DNA of 64,000 bases, taken from assembly GCF_963678635.1 (NCBI RefSeq), contig NC_087070.1, positions 43,880,988-43,944,987 of the forward strand, read 5' to 3'. Both the position numbers and the translations under genes were made by a program. This document shows, piece after piece, positions 11,677 to 23,220 of this stretch. This DNA comes from Symsagittifera roscoffensis. Taxonomy: Eukaryota > Xenacoelomorpha > Acoela > Convolutidae. Positions within the stretch are counted from its first letter, which is position 1. Each line of letters begins with the position of its first letter. The notes below the pieces were generated by a model, which was not told the DNA's origin, made no database searches, and was given only the letters and a program-made list of their open reading frames with translations.

Positions 11677-14333
11677 TCATTTACTTAGATTCCTGATCAC
11701 CTGATGTCCCGCAACTGAAAATATTGACTGTATTCTGCTTCCTTCTGGCACCATTCCTAACGTCTGCCCAAAGATCACGTTTAGTTTCATGCTCAAACTG
11801 CTTGGTGCTTTCTTTTCTTCGACTTCCGATGCTTCGAAGGCATTCAGCCTTTCCTGAATTTTCTCATTCTCTAGTTCGAGCTTCAACTTTTGTTCCATCT
11901 CCTTCGTCACCAACTCCTGCTGGACTCTGTTTAGAGCATCCCTCGGGGCTGCCCTATAGTCGATCTTGAAATCATCCGCCGCAGTCATCGGTTCCGGTTC
12001 ACGTATCTCTTCCGTTACTGCCTGCCTCCTCTTCGTTGCCAGCTCTTGCGGTTTTTCCTTTCTGCGTGCCTCCGCTTCACTCAACAGGCGAGGCTTGCTG
12101 GCTTTGACACCCGATGAAGCTTCGTCATACCTTGGATGCTTGATGTCTGCCACAGCATCCCAAAATTGTGGACAATCCGATTTAAAATGACCTTCCAAGT
12201 TACAGAAGAAACACATTGAGCCGAATTTGGCAATTAGTCCTCTCATGAAATGTTTATGATCAACCTCTGACGCATCTTCATCCTCGAGGCTAAAGCCTAT
12301 TGCTTTCATTCCCTGTTTGTAGGTTGCGCATGCTGACAAATGATGGTCCGTCGAACTGCAATTTGCACAAGAGTGTCTCTTGTCCATATTGTACCTTGGT
12401 TTGTACCAGCTGTTACCTTGGTTTGCTGGTCCGTTGTTAAAATTACTATAGTTTTTTTTCTAATATCCAGATTTCGATGGAGGCTTCAGTAGGAGAATTT
12501 CTGTTGACTGGAGTCTCAACTCCTCTGGTGTTGGCGCATTGGTTGAAAGCGGAGTGTAATGCGTCGCTAACATCGTTCGAAGCTCATCATTCTTTACACC
12601 ATCGATGAATTTTGAGGCTACTGCCAGGTTCATATTCTGTTCGACTCATCTGGTTGGCTACGTCTTCTCAGTATCTCCAAATTGTCTAGAAACTTGTCTA
12701 TCGTCTTATCTTCACGTTGCCTCCGTTTCTCGAAGCGCATCATTGCTTGGTGTCCTTTCACCCCTGAGTCAAAACGATTTAACAAGATTTCAAAGTATTT
12801 CTCAACAGTCTCCCGCTGGTATTGTTTTTGGCCATTACACAGTTTAGGGTTCCTTCCAGGTTACTGGTGAGCGCACTGCATTCTTGTCTTTCTGACAAGT
12901 CCTCCTCTTCAAAATGCATTTTCATTACCTTCCTCCAGTGGATCCATATGTCCTTCTCATGTTCTACTGCTCATTCAAGTTCACTCTCAGCTCCCTGATG
13001 GGTATTCCCGAGTTCGGCTCCCCATTCCTCGATCCACTCCTGCTGCCTAGTAGCCCATCCAACCTATCCATGATAGCCTGAGTTCGCGTCTCCATCAGCG
13101 CGTCTATCTTTGTGTCAAGAGTACCAAGAGTCTGCTCTTGTTGAGTTCTCAACTTCTCCATGTCATCTCTCAGTCGTAACTCTCTCTGCTCAGCTTCCCT
13201 CATCATTCGCGATAAATTCTTAGCCAAGTGTTCATACGTTATCTCCTTCATTTGTTTTTCGCTTCTGCTGACTTCTTGTCTGTCGCGGTTGATCTCTTGT
13301 CGCAGGTTTTCTCTCTCGACGTGGACTGCCCTTTCTAGTTCACTCATTCTTAAGGACATCTGTTCATTCGGTTCTCCTATGCTACCCACTACGTTTGTCA
13401 AGACTTCTTCAATTGATGCTCCGTTATCCACTCTCGGCGTCACAAGTGGCGGCGTCACCCTGTCGGTTCCAGTTAGATTGGTGCTGGTCTCGACACGGGT
13501 CTTGATTCTCTGCCTCGACGTCTCTTCATGATCCATTTCTGGATCCACAGGTGGGTTACATAGCCCTGTGTTTCTGTTCTTCCCAGTTTGCATCTCCGAA
13601 TTTTTCATGGTCAGAAAGTCCGCTGACTGACCTAATCCGTTTGTGGTCTAGCTTTTTGTCCTCACTACACCAAATTGGTCCATGACGCCAGTCTCTCTAT
13701 CGGTGTATGCGTCACTCTACTGAGTCAAACTATTGAGGCTGACCTGAGATCCGAAGTCATCTTGCTTGTCATCGTCCTCCTCTTCTTGCTGGGTTTCTGC
13801 TTCATCTCCTGTACCCGTTCCCATGGTAAATGGAAAGAAGTTTCCGAAAGTGTTCTTCACTCATTCCGAAAACGTTAAGGACGTTGCCGATTTCTTCGTC
13901 ACGCCATGCACCATGGTGTTGTCTGTGGGTGATCTTGTAGTCGTCACAATTTCAGTAGAGATGTCGGACAGTTCCGACATCTCTTCTCGGTCTAGAGTCC
14001 CGATGGAAGTGGCAAAATCTCGGCGTTGTTCTACCGGAGTAGATTCACTCGCCATTCTTCTGTTTCCTCTCCTTTCCGGCCCATGTCCCTCCCGGTTCTC
14101 ATGCATGGCAGGTTCCGGATGGACCTCTACTTCTAACATTGCCTTTTGTCTGAGGACTTTTGACTCCTGGTTTTAATCATTCTGCCTGAAACTTTCTTAC
14201 CTTTGTCGGTCCGGGTTCGTGCGATCATTTCCACAAAAGGGTCGATCGTTGCTTTTCTTTGTTTCGATGGTCTGAATTTCCTGGAGCTATCACATAGTTT
14301 AAGTATCCTTGACTTGTCTTGACTCGTTTTCAA
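11677..14333 (-). pseudogene. gag: gag, long form (left first unit, fossil)
   Basis: N-terminus MKTSQDKSRILKLCDSSRKF at 14,333, acidic and coiled-coil parts (12,964-13,608: EINRDRQEVSRSEKQMKE), capsid-like remnants (12,480-12,950), then an open 236-codon stretch (11,677-12,387) with both CCHC knuckles and the charged tail. This is the unit next to the original leader, so it best represents the native gag position of the left element. Broken in several places. Confidence 0.82.
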
Positions 14334-15004
14334 TTTGTCACTTCTTACTACCTATACACTCAGATACGATTGCTAGTGTCTTTGTTGTTTGACTCTTGTT
14401 AATAATAACACAACACATTAAATTCCAAAAGTTTCATTTGAATAGTGACCAAGAATTCCCGTATGTTATCACAGTACAGCGTGTACACAATTTATTCACA
14501 ATGATTGATTATTAGTTGTAAGATATGAAGCTAGCTCAGTCTGATGATATCAATATTTGTAAAAGATAGTGTGCTCACTACCCAATCAAGAACAGATATT
14601 ATTGATTTTTAACCAAAATTGAAAAACTAAATATTTTTATTTTCAATGAAAAACGTATGTATTTTGTACTTTAGTCAGTCGCAATGTAATAGTCGAACTT
14701 GTTTCTAAAGAAAGAGCTTTCCCTGTTTGGTGTTGCACCAAACAAACAAAACTTGAAGGCAGTAATTTTCTCAAGTGGGCGTCTATTGCACCCTCCGAAT
14801 CCTGTGTTACCTATCTGCCTTCGGGTTGCCCTTTCAATCCACACAAATCAGTTACAAACTCTTGTTCAATTTAGACTTAGTGTCGCGAATATCCGGGCTT
14901 AGACCTGTTTTGTTTTAGTCTGGTCTTTTATAAAAAGCAAGTTACCAGTGCAGTCACTGGTTCCTAGCTTGTCTCCTAATAACCTAGTACCTTTTACCTT
15001 TTAC
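14334..15004 (-). other. Leader block before a gag unit (left, first unit)
   Basis: Same block again, shorter because the A-rich tract is small. The hairpin is at 14,944-14,961 with a fully paired 7-bp stem. It joins array 3. Confidence 0.75.
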
Positions 15005-15225
15005 CTGCGGATTGGCAAAAACAGGTCCCCTCCGGATTGGCAAAAAAAGGACTACTCCGGATTGGCAAAAACAGGACCACTCCAGATTGGCAAAATTGGG
15101 ACCCCTCCGGATTGGCAAAAACAGGGCCCCTCCGAATCATCAAAATTGGGACACCTCCTGACTGCCAAAAAGAGGACCCCTCCGGATTGGCTAAATTGCT
15201 ACCCCTCAGCATTGGCGAAAATAGC
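15005..15225. repeat. 25-bp minisatellite array 3
   Basis: About nine more diverged units, located inside the leader of the left element before the gag of the first unit. Unlike arrays 1, 2 and 6 it is not preceded by a protease end but by the first part of the leader, so this is probably the original position. Confidence 0.88.
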
Positions 15226-15239
15226 TTTTCCGGGATTTT

Positions 15240-17246
15240 TAAAATTTTCAACCTATACCCTTCCGGATACGTTCTCCGATGCTATTATGCTGTAGGGACT
15301 AAAAGGGAAAGGTGTCTTTTCTGTCCCAAGACCCTTCCGGACTGAAGCTAAACCTCTTATTTGACAATTCACCTTAAGTGTGAAGGGTCTTATAACTAGC
15401 ATTATTTCGACTCGACTATAGTTTTCTGGTTTCCTTGGCCTTCCCTTTTTGTCTAGAACAGCGTAAAATTGCCTTTTTCAACCGTTACTACCCTTTGGTA
15501 GGGGTAAAAGTGCTTTCCAAAAAATTTTTAAAAAAATGTGAAGGGTCTACGTTCCCGAATTAGTGAGTTTGCTAAAAACAATCTCAAAAGTTTTTCACGC
15601 GTATTGTTTTGAAAAATTGAAGATTTCATGAGTAAGCTCACCTAATTTTTGATCTAATGGTACCAAGATCAACTAGATTTGTCCAGTTGTTCCAAAGTTA
15701 TTAACTAAAACATCTTTTTTTCCTAATCAAAAAAATTTCTCTCTTATAAGTTCCGCCCAACTTTTTCCGCTATTCTGAATTTTTCGATCAAAAAAGTATT
15801 GATGCAAGCTCAGGCGGCCTATAATCTTCTAGTTCAATGCAAAAAACTCGATATAAAACGTTCCAGCTGAAATAATTTGCCAAAAACAATGCTATTTGGA
15901 CCCTTCCGGATTGATGAATCCACGAAATCAAACACGTTAAGTTCGATTTCACTGTAATCCGGAAGGTTATCGGCAAACGGGTTTTAAAACTCGTCGATTC
16001 AACAGCGAACGTTGTCCGAGCAACAATTTTGATTGTCCCAACTCAAAAGTTTATTATTTTGTAGCGTTTCGTTTTTTCAAAAATCAAGAAAATTCGGTTT
16101 TTGGTACCCAATTAGTTCCAACCGCTTCTGAACTAAACTCAACCGGTTCTACCTATTATACTAGTACAGTAACAATGTAACACATTAATTTTGCGCTTTT
16201 TTCCATTCCAAAAAATATCAATATCCCAAGTCGCGATTTGTTGGGGAGTAAAAATACCGCAATTTTGACCCTAAAAACCGGTGTAATTCACTGGTTTTTA
16301 CTGGTTTTTACTACAATTTGTTGGCGGGTCAAAATATTGCTATTTTGACTCTAAAAACTGGTGTATTTCACTGGTGTTTTACTGAGTTTTTCACTGAAAA
16401 ACTGTATAGGAGTATTACTTATAGGCTGTATAAAAAGTAATGCTAGTAGTATTATATCCCTCCGGGTTTGTTCAATACCCGAATTAAGGTGCTTAACTCG
16501 GAAATTCGCAGTTCAGTGAAGGGTCACTACAGTGCAGTCACTGTCGAGCCCCCCAGAGATTAATATTCTACTTTTTGTACCAAAAGGGATGCAAAACTTT
16601 TTAACGATACCCAACAATCAATTTTTATTGTCCTTGAGCCCCTTCTTGTCGCTCCTTGCACTGCTTGCCGGTTCAGTCTTCTTCTCTAATCCCGAGATCC
16701 TTCCGGATTGAGCGCAAATTAACATTAACGTGGTTAAATACTCAAATATCCCTACAGTACAAGCACCACAAACGGACCACAAATATGATCGTAAAGATCA
16801 TGACTGATATAAATGCCTGTAACAACAATATATCTAACAACAACAACAAACGGTAGGGTCGGATGACATCTCGTCTGGGGGATGATTTCTACTGATTTGA
16901 TACTTTTTTTTTTTACAATTTTTGGTTTTTTCAGTTATTTATTTTGTTTTTGTTTTTTCTTAGATACTATAATAATTTTTGTTTGGCTTCCTGTATATCA
17001 TTAAGTGTTTTTGGTCTAGAACTTCTCAGGAAACGACGGGGCGGCCAATCCCCCCACCCTTCCTGGTTCTTGAATTTTCGGTCTTAACTAGGTCAAAAAA
17101 ATATTCACGGGAATCCGGAAGGCTTCCGCGTTCCGAACTACCCTTCCGCCCCGGCGGTTAGGGCCTTATTAAGGGCGTTATCATGAGCATCCGCTCGGCG
17201 CGTAGTGCTCGTTAACGGTTCTGCTGGTCAAAATGTTAAAAAAAAA
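15240..17246 (-). other. Long leader (first part) of the left element
   Basis: Mirror of 18,739-20,685, with visibly more divergence than the gag-protease units show between arms. It contains isolated CCCTTCCGGATT boxes (about 15,331, 15,901, 16,690), a hairpin with loop CAGT at 16,529-16,544, and an 80-bp tandem duplication at about 16,238-16,390 that the right arm lacks. No coding sequence is supported. Confidence 0.65.
16238..16390. repeat. 80-bp tandem duplication in the left leader
   Basis: Two imperfect copies start at the TTGTTGG words at 16,238 and 16,318, each running through the block AAAAC(C/T)GGTGTA to a TTTTACTG end. The right arm has one corresponding stretch near 19,600-19,650, so the duplication arose after the arms separated. 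Confidence 0.7.
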
Positions 17247-17264
17247 TAACATCCAGGAGCGCCA
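17247..17264 (-). other. Primer-binding site of the left element
   Basis: On the - strand this reads TGGCGCTCCTGGATGTTA, one base different from the site at 18,721 and also 12 bp from the LTR end. Its presence on both sides of the palindrome centre shows both arms start with genuine 5' ends. Confidence 0.75.
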
Positions 17265-17276
17265 TAAAAACATCTA

Positions 17277-17799
17277 TGTAACATTCGCCCGGAGGTACAT
17301 ATCGACGGAGAATAAAGCTAGGTTCTAAAACGAGTGGCTAGCGTCTAAACACAGCTCTACATGCTTTTCACCGTCTCTGCCGAAGCCAGTTCTTTTGGTG
17401 ATCTTTCTAACATCGGGTCGAAAAAAAAACGGTATGTTTTCGGCTTCGATCAGAACGCTCTAAGTAACTAAATTATATGCAAAATAGTGAGCTCATGGCT
17501 GGGTCTTAGTATCTCCAGACCACGAGGTCACTGCTGAAAACAGGACTGCTTCTTATATATTATTTTACTATTGTTTTTGTTCAGTAGATAAAAATCATCA
17601 TCTCCATCGAAGATGGATCAACCCTTTTCCCCAACTCCTAGCTTCTCATGATCATAAAACGAATTTGGTGTTAATGAAAATAATCTCAAGACATTCCGGA
17701 AAGCTAAAAGTTGTTATAATAACGAGTTATAGTTCTCTCCCGAGACATCTCAGGATTCTGGAATCCGGAGAAATAACACTCTTATTTCTTCTCGGAGGG
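17277..17799 (-). repeat. Partial LTR of the left element
   Basis: Starts TGTAACATTCGCCCGG and runs to about 17,799, where the next LTR begins. It aligns with the last 520 bases of the LTRs at 17,800-18,708 and 55,287-56,197 (shared CATATCGACGG, the block around ACCACGAGG, and GATGGATCAACCC). Its end is 12 bp from a primer-binding site on the same strand, so it is a 5' LTR of the leftward element. It forms the left half of the palindrome centre. Confidence 0.8.
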
Positions 17800-18708
17800 T
17801 GTGACATTCGACTAGAATGTACGAAAATGCAGTTTCGCATTCGAATTTTTATGGAGCAGAAAAAGAGCAACTAACCTGGAAGATTGATGGTTTTAACAGA
17901 TTAGTGACTATATTTGATCGATTAGACGAATCGGGAAGGGTTGGTGTTAATTGAATTGTTAGTTTTTAAAAATTTGAATCGTGACGTCACATTTCTGAGA
18001 AATGCTGAAACGGCCAATTTGTGACAGAAAACGGAAGAAAATTAGAACAACAATAGTTGCAGTGGAAACAACTACGGGCAAATAACGACAGACGGGAGTT
18101 TGAACTGGAAACTATCAGAAACCGCTCCGAGTTGTAACAATTGTGCCCCTACAATCGTTCCGAGCGATTCACACGAACGAGGAAGGGTATTGGGACGACG
18201 TGTCCAGCCTTCCGGAAAGAAATAGGAGTGCTATTTCCCCGGATTTCAGAATGCGGAGGGGTCTCGGGTCCAGAACTCAAACTGTTTTATATAATTTTTT
18301 AGCTTCCTGGTCAAGTCCTGAGTTGAATTTAATTAACATCCCGATTCATTTTCAGAGAATGAGAAGCTAGGAGTGAGGGAAAGGGTTCATCCATCTTCGA
18401 TTGAGATGATGATTTTTATCTACTGAGCAAAAACAATAGTAATATAATAAAAAGTAGTAGCCCTGTTTTTAGGAGTAACCTCGTGGTCTGGGGATACTAT
18501 TCTTGCATATAGTTAAGTTAATTTGGGTGTTTTGACTGAAGACGGAAACAATAACGTTTTTGTCGACCCGATGTTAGAAAGACTACCAAAAAGAACTAGC
18601 TTTGGCAGAGACGGTGAAAAGCATGTAGAGCTGTGTTAAGACGCTAACCAGTCGTTTTAGAACCTAGCTTTATTCTCCGTCGATATGTACTTCCGGGCGA
18701 ATGTTGCA
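17800..18708 (+). repeat. 5' LTR of the main element (909 bp)
   Basis: Begins TGTGACATTCG and ends CGAATGTTGCA, giving TG...CA ends with short inverted termini. It carries a GTGACGTCAC palindrome at 17,981-17,990, a T/A-rich TTTTATATAATTTTTT at about 18,279 that could serve as a TATA element, and several CCGGA boxes. Twelve bases after its end the primer-binding site begins, which fixes it as a 5' LTR. Length matches the 911-bp LTR at 55,287-56,197. Confidence 0.88.
17981..17990. promoter_or_regulatory. CRE/ATF-like palindrome in the 5' LTR
   Basis: GTGACGTCAC contains the full cAMP-response element core TGACGTCA. The same core occurs at 49,409-49,418 and 56,020-56,027, at the equivalent place in the other two long LTRs, while flanking bases differ. 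This suggests a transcription-factor site kept in the family (inference). Confidence 0.55.
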
Positions 18709-18720
18709 TAGATATTTTTA

Positions 18721-18738
18721 TGGCGCTCCTGGGTGTTA
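18721..18738 (+). other. Primer-binding site of the main element
   Basis: TGGCGCTCCTGGGTGTTA begins 12 bp after the LTR end. The leading TGG would pair with the CCA tail of a tRNA, as in LTR elements generally. I cannot say which tRNA. The same site occurs at the mirrored place in the left element. Confidence 0.75.
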
Positions 18739-20685
18739 TTTCTTTTTAACATTATGACCAGCAGAACGGTTAACGAGCACAACGCGCCGAGCGGATGCTC
18801 ATGATAACGCCCTTAATAAGGCCCTAACCGCCGGGGCGGAAGGGTAGTTCGGAACGCGGAAGCCTTCCGGATTCCCGTGAACAGTTTTTTAACCTAGTTA
18901 AGACCCAAAATTCACGGACCAGGAAGGGTGTGGGAATTGGCCGTCCCGTCGTTCCCTGAGAGGTTTGTGACCAAAATCATTTAAAGATATACAAGAAACC
19001 AAACAAAAATTAGTATAGTACCTAAGAAAAACAAAAAACATAAAAAATAACCGAAAAAACCAAAAACAGTAAAAAAAAAGTACAAAATCAGTAGAAATCA
19101 TCCCCCTTGACGAGATGTGATCCGACCCTCCGGTTTGTTGTTGTTAGATATATTGTTGTTACAGGCTTTTATATCAGTCAGGATTGTTACGAGCAATTTT
19201 GTGGCCCGTCTGTGGTGCTTGTACTGTAGGGTTATTTGAGTATTTAACCACGTTAATGCTAATTTGCGCTCAATCCGGAAGGGTCTTGAGATTAGTGAAG
19301 AAGACTGATCCGGCAAGCAGTTCAAGGAGCGACAAGAAGGGGCTCAAGGACAACAACAATTTACTGTTGGTAATCGTTAAAAGTTTTGTATCCCTTTTGG
19401 TACAAAAAGTAAGATATTACTCTGTGGGGGGCTCGACAGTGACTGCACTGTAGTGACCCTTCATCGAACTGCTACTTTTCGAGTTAAGCACCTTATTTTG
19501 GAGATTGAAAAAACCCGGAGTTTTATAGTAATACTAGTATTATTATTTATACAGCCTATATTAAAACTCTTTTACCGTTTTCCAGTAAAAGACACACTAA
19601 GCAGACCGGTTTTTAGGGTTGAAATAGCGATTTTTTGATCCCCCCACAAATCGCGATTTTTGAGATATCGATATTTTTTTAAACGGAAAAAAGCGCCAAA
19701 TTACTGAGTTACATGATAACTGTACTAGTATGATAGGTAGAACCGGTGAAGTTTAGTTCAGAAGTGGTTGGAACTAATTGGGTGCCAAAAAAACAAATTT
19801 TCTTGAATTTTGAAGAAACGAAACGCTACAAAATAAGAAGAATTTTTGAAATTTTTGAGTTGGGACAATAAAGTTTGTTGCTCGGACAACGATCGCTGGT
19901 GAATCGACAAGTTTTAAAACCCGTTTGCCGATAACCTTCCGGGTTAAGGAGAAATCGAACTTAACATGTTTGATTTAGTGGATTCATCAATCCGGAGTGG
20001 TCTAAATAGCATTGTTTTTGGCAATTTTTTCAACTGGAGTGTTTTAGATTGGGTTTTTTGCCTTGAACTAGAAAAGTATAGGCATTCTGAGCTCGGATTA
20101 ATCATTTTTAGGTCGAAAAGAACAGAATTGCGAAAAAAGTTAGGCGGAACCTAGAAGAGAGAAAGTTTTTTGATTTTAGAAATAAGACGTTTTGGTTAAT
20201 AACTTTGGAACAACTGGACAGATCCAGTTGATCTTGGTACCATTAGATAACAAATTAAGTGAAATTTTTAATAAAACGATCATTTATTTAAAAGAGTGAG
20301 CATGAAAATTTTTTAAGATTGCTTTCAGCAAATTCACTAATTCGGGAAGGTAGACCCTTCACGTTTTATAAAAAAATTTTTTGGAAAGCCCTTACACCCC
20401 TACCAAAGGGTAGCAACGGATGAATAAGGCAATTTCACGCTGTTCTAGTCAAAAAGTGAAGGCTAAGGAACCAGAAAACAATAGTCGAGTCGAAACTAGG
20501 CTAATGATAAACCCTTCACAGTTAAGGTGAGTTGTCAAATAAGAGGCTTAGCTTCAATCCGGAAGGGTCTAGGGAAAGAAAATGCACCCTCCCTAGTTAG
20601 TTCAAACAGCCTAATAGCATCGGAGAATGTATCAGGAAGGGTATCGGGTGAAAACTTTGGAAGTATCTGAAAAGTTATTTTTACA
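18739..20685 (+). other. Long leader (first part) of the main element
   Basis: No coding region is seen. It is the inverted counterpart of 15,240-17,246 with clear but imperfect similarity. It holds scattered CCTTCCGGATT-type boxes (for example about 18,863, 19,274, 20,559), a hairpin with loop ACTG at 19,436-19,451, and a run of C before an A/T-rich stretch near 19,640. It leads into the 25-bp minisatellite. A leader of about 3 kb before gag is unusually long for a gypsy-type element. Confidence 0.65.
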
Positions 20686-20689
20686 AACC

Positions 20690-21118
20690 CGGAGGGGTCT
20701 CAATCCGGAAGGGTCCCAATTTTGCCAATCCGGAGGGGTCTCAATTTTGCCAATCCAGAAGGGTCCCAATTTTGCCAACCCGGAGGGTTCTCAATTTTGC
20801 CAATCCGGAAAGGTCCCAATTTTGCCAATCCGGAGGGGTCACAATTTTGCCAATCCGGAAGGGTCCCATTTTTGCCAATCCGGAGGGGTCCCAATTTTTC
20901 CAATCCTGAAGGGTCTCAATTTTGCCAATGCGGAGGGGTCCTGCTTTTGCCAATCCTGAGGGGTACTGTTTTTGCCAATCCGGAGGATTGATTTTTTGCC
21001 ATCCGGAGGAGTCTTGTTTTTGCCAATCCGGAGGGGTACTGTTTTTGCTATTCCGGAGGGGTCTTGTTTTTGCCAATCCGGAGGAGTACCGTTTCTGCCA
21101 ATCCGGAGGGGTACTATT
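20690..21118. repeat. 25-bp minisatellite array 4
   Basis: The longest array, about seventeen units, in the mirrored original position in the + strand leader. The first units read CCGGAAGGGTC/CCGGAGGGGTC with TTTTGCCAAT, the later ones GTACTGTTTTTGCC. Two unit types are separated along the array. Confidence 0.92.
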
Positions 21119-21876
21119 TTGTTAAGACTTAAGTAGACAAAAGAAAAGATAATAGTGAAAGATACTAGGTTATTAAGGGACAGTCTAGGAACCAGTGACT
21201 GCACTGGTGACTTGCCTTTTATAAAAGAGCAAACCAAAACAAAACAGGTCCCAACTCGGATATTCGCGACACTAAGTCTGAATTGAAAAAGAGTTTGTAA
21301 CTGATTTGTTTGGATTGAAATCCAAATCGTTTTTGCAAAAGTGATTGCCCTGAGGTTTTCAGTAGGTCTAGCTCGGGCAATCCGAAGGCAGATAGGTAAA
21401 ACAGGACTCGGTGGGTGCAATAGACGCCCACTTGAGAAAGTTACTGCCTTCAAGTTTTGTCTGTCTGGTGCAGCACCGAACAGGGAAAGCTCTTCCTTAG
21501 GAAACAAGTTCGACTATCACATTGCGACTAACTGAAGTACGAAACACGTACGTTTTTCATAAAAAATATTATTATTTTTCTTCATTTTTGGTTTTAAATC
21601 AACAAAATTTGTGCTTGATTGGGTAGTGAGAACACTATCTTTTAATTATATTGATATCATCAGAAAGTGCTAGCTTCGTATCTTACAATTAATAATGGAT
21701 TATTGTGAATAAATTGTATACACGTTGTACTGTGATAACATACGGGGATTCGTGGTCACTTTTTAAGTGAAACTTTTGGAATTTATTGTGTTGTGTTATT
21801 TTTAACAGTAGTCAAACAACAAAGACATTAGCAATCGTATTTGAGTGTATAGGTAGTAAGAAGTGACAAACTGAAA
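21119..21876 (+). other. Leader block before gag (right, first unit)
   Basis: Second part of the leader in its original place, between array 4 and the gag start at 21,877. The hairpin ACCAGTG-ACTG-CACTGGT is at 21,191-21,208. It is over 99% the same as 27,816-28,577 by eye. Confidence 0.75.
21191..21208 (+). promoter_or_regulatory. Leader hairpin with ACTG loop
   Basis: ACCAGTG and CACTGGT form a perfect 7-bp stem around loop ACTG. Copies with the same loop lie at 4,356-4,370, 10,287-10,305, 14,944-14,961, 22,449-22,466 and 27,890-27,907 in the other leader blocks; some have a G-U pair instead of G-C. Related hairpins with different stems are at 16,529-16,544, 19,436-19,451, 26,669-26,690, 47,115-47,130 and 58,319-58,334. 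Confidence 0.55.
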
Positions 21877-22332
21877 ATGAGTCTAGAAAAGTCGAGGATA
21901 CCTAAAATAAGTGATAACTCCAAAAAATTTATACCAGCGAAACAAAAAAAATCAATGAACGACCCTTTTGTGGAAAGGATCACACGAACCCGGACCGACA
22001 AAGGCGACAAAAGGAAGAAAGTTTGTGGCAGAATGATTGAAAGCAGGAGTCAAAAGTCCTCAGAAGGTCAAAAGACAAGAATGCATGGCGTGACGGAGAA
22101 ACCGGCAACGTCCTCATCGTTTTCAGAAAGAGTGAAGATCACTTTCGGAAACTTCTTTCCATTTACCATGGGAACGGGTACAGGCGATGAAGCAGAAACC
22201 CAGGAAGAAGAGGAGGACGATGACAAGCAAGATGACTTCGGATCTCAGGTCAGCCTCAATAGTACGACTCAGGAGAATGACGCATACACCGATAGAGAGA
22301 CTGGCACCATGGACCAATTTAGTGCGGGTTAA
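21877..22332 (+). pseudogene. gag: gag N-terminal part (right first unit, fossil)
   Basis: Starts MSLEKSRIPKISDNSKKF right after the native leader. Basic N-terminus and acidic stretch (EEEEDDDKQDDFGSQ) are present, then the sequence passes into minisatellite. The rest of this gag is not adjacent. Confidence 0.82.
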
Positions 22333-22376
22333 TCCGAAGGGTCTCTCCCAATTTTGCCAATCCGGAGGGGTACTAT
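22333..22376. repeat. 25-bp minisatellite fragment 5
   Basis: Under two units, placed directly after an N-terminal gag piece and before the next leader block. It marks a recombination junction between repeat units. Confidence 0.8.
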
Positions 22377-23220
22377 ATTGTCAAAACTTAAGTGGACATA
22401 AGAAAGTAAATAGTAAAAGGTATCAGGTTATTAGGAGACAGGCTAAGAATCAGTGACTGCACTGGTAACTTGCCTTTTATAAAAGACTAGACTAAAACAA
22501 AACAGGTCTAAACCCGGACATTCGCGACACTAAGTCTAAATTGAACAAGAGTTTGTAACTGATTTGTGTGGATTGAAATCCAAACCGTTTTTTGGAAAAG
22601 TGATTACCCTGAGGGTTTTAGTAGGTCTAGCTCGGGCAATCCGAAGGCAGATAGGTAACACAGGATTTGGTGAGTGCAATAGATGCCCACTTGAGAAAAT
22701 ATCTACCTTCAAGTTTTGTCTGTTTAGTGCAGCACCGAACAGGGAAAGCTCTTTCTCTAGAAACAAGTTCGATTAATACCTTGCGACTGACTAAAGTACA
22801 AAACACATACGTTTTTTTTTGATTTTTTTTTTCATTTTTGGTTATAAATCAATAATATCTGTTCTTTTACTTCTATTTTTTTTTTTAATTTTTTTATTTT
22901 TTAATTTTTTAGTTTTATTTTTATTTTTCATTTTTGGTTATAAATCAAATAAAATCTGTTCTTGATTGGGTAGTGAGCACACAATCTTTTAAATATATTG
23001 ATATCAACGGACTGTGCTAGCTTCATATCTTACAAATAATAATCGATCATTGTGAATAAAATGTATACACGCTGTACTGTGATAACATACGGGGATTCGT
23101 GGTCACTTTTTAAGTGAAACTTTTGGAATTTTTTGTGTTGTATTATTATTGTCAGTAGTCAGACTAGGAGGACACTAGCAATCGAACTAGGTATAGGCAG
23201 TAGAATTGATAAATTGAAAA
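22377..23220 (+). other. Leader block before gag (right, second unit)
   Basis: Same block with the hairpin at 22,449-22,466 and a long T-rich tract at 22,808-22,930. It is closer to the left blocks than to its right-hand neighbour. Non-coding. Confidence 0.75.

Larger units (their letters stand above)
1..17799 (-). mobile_element. Second copy of the giant gypsy-type element, head to head, running off the left edge (fossil)
   Basis: The order on the - strand mirrors the + strand element: partial LTR (17,277-17,799), primer-binding site, 2-kb leader, minisatellite, leader block, then five gag-protease units down to base 1. No RT, integrase or cargo lies inside the window on this side; they would be beyond the left edge if present. 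Several gag-protease units are short-form gag joined to protease. Broken, with many breaks, although some protease stretches remain open. The two arms share the same parts in mirror order, so this is either an inverted duplication or two insertions of one family at one site. Confidence 0.8.

Noticed and set aside
17277-18708. A foldback or MITE-type DNA transposon at the palindrome centre
   Set aside because: First impression from the inverted repeats. TG...CA ends, a primer-binding site 12 bp inside on each side and a purine tract at 56,198 show that these are LTRs.
20690-21118. CRISPR-like array
   Set aside because: Units are contiguous 25-bp tandem repeats with no unique spacers, in a eukaryotic retroelement.
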